Positions 37,144 to 37,435 of a DNA stretch of 37,435 nt are shown in pieces. Both the position numbers and the translations under genes were made by a program. The first letter of the stretch is position 1. Every line of letters starts with the position of its first letter. The stretch lies in NCBI RefSeq assembly GCF_009193185.1, contig NZ_VUKF01000045.1, positions 1-37,435 on the forward strand, read 5' to 3'. Source of the DNA: Georgenia thermotolerans (GTDB lineage: Bacteria > Actinomycetota > Actinomycetes > Actinomycetales > Actinomycetaceae). The notes beneath the pieces were generated by a model. It was given only the letters and a program-made list of their open reading frames with translations, was not told the origin of the DNA and searched no databases.

Positions 37144-37274
37144 ACTCGAGGCATCGACGCGGCGTCGGACCTGTTCGCCTCGCCCAGGCCGGAACGGCAG
37201 CTCGAGCCCCATCACGAAGCGCATCGACCACGTCACCGCTGGGTTGCATCAAATGAATCGAAATCCCGAGACGC

Positions 37275-37308
37275 AGAAAGGCCCCCACCGGGTGGTGGGG
37301 GCCTTTCT
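37275..37308 (-). terminator. rRNA operon terminator
   Basis: A perfect 15-bp stem (37275-37289 and 37294-37308) with a 4-base loop, directly after the 5S gene in its direction of reading, closed by CCTTTCT. It ends the leftward ribosomal operon. Confidence 0.9.
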
Positions 37309-37317
37309 GGAATGGGT

Positions 37318-37435
37318 GTTCGGCGGTGTCCTACTCTCCCACACGGTCTCCCGTGCAGTACCATCGGCGCTGAGGGGCTTAGCTTCCGGGTTCGGAATGG
37401 GACCGGGCGTTTCCCCCTCGCTATGACCGCCGTAA
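37318..37435 (-). rRNA. rrf: 5S ribosomal RNA
   Basis: On the minus strand this reads TTACGGCGGTCATAGCGAGG, then AACGCCCGGTCCCATTCCGA, ACCCGGAAGCTAAGCCC and ends GGGAGAGTAGGACACCGCC. These are the invariant actinobacterial 5S blocks. The terminal arms (CGGCGGT/ACCGCCG) pair as helix I. The 5' boundary is at or within a base or two of the window edge, so the gene is essentially whole; the 23S gene should lie beyond the edge. Confidence 0.95.

Noticed and set aside
37244-37426. 60-codon frame over the 5S gene
   Set aside because: Lies on the opposite strand of a clear 5S rRNA gene and its terminator.

Overview
The window is very GC-rich DNA (mostly GC-ending codons, many GTG starts, short coupled intergenic gaps) from a high-GC actinobacterium. 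A Micrococcales-type genome (Cellulomonas/Georgenia-like) is my guess from gene style, not from any search. It is ordinary chromosome: no transposase, integrase, phage gene, CRISPR array or tRNA was seen. The right edge runs into an rRNA operon read leftward (its 5S gene and terminator).

Layout. 1-7.1 kb: a gene fragment, an NAD(P)-binding SDR protein, a MacB-like ABC exporter pair, a secreted beta-propeller protein, an M19 dipeptidase and an AlkA-type DNA glycosylase. 7.1-14.8 kb: a PPOX-fold flavoprotein, a membrane-anchored small protein, a secreted M43 metalloprotease, ATP-dependent DNA ligase (LigB type), a BetT-like choline transporter, a zinc alcohol dehydrogenase and a small conserved-looking protein. 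14.8-23.3 kb: the outstanding feature, ten same-strand genes with overlapping or near-touching ends that encode a complete V/A-type (rotary) ATPase in the order G/H-C-I-K-F-E-A-B-D, followed by a universal stress protein. 23.3-28.4 kb: a SRPBCC/TIGR01777 fusion, a TfoX-N protein and a translationally coupled guanine deaminase / NCS2 purine permease pair with a recognisable promoter. 28.7-37.1 kb: an orphan sensor kinase, a tiny membrane protein, an aldo/keto reductase, a truncated VOC gene, a GH46 chitosanase with no export signal, an NTF2/SnoaL-like protein, a VOC protein, an APC permease, a small membrane protein and a tandem-GNAT acetyltransferase.

How the genes fit together. The V/A-ATPase operon has both cytoplasmic head subunits (A, B), the central stalk (D, F, C), the peripheral stalk (E, G) and the membrane sector (I, K), so it could form a whole enzyme. 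The K-subunit sequence argues for protons rather than sodium. The usp gene overlaps ntpD by 4 bases, suggesting stress-linked control of the pump. Guanine deaminase plus permease form a purine-salvage unit (uptake, then guanine to xanthine). Most other genes look like single, independently expressed metabolic or transport genes.

Unexplained structure includes short tandem duplications spanning the stop codons of three separate genes, a long interrupted inverted repeat at about 24.93-25.01 kb, and near-palindromic or directly repeated motifs at two promoters. All calls come from reading the sequence; no database search was run.
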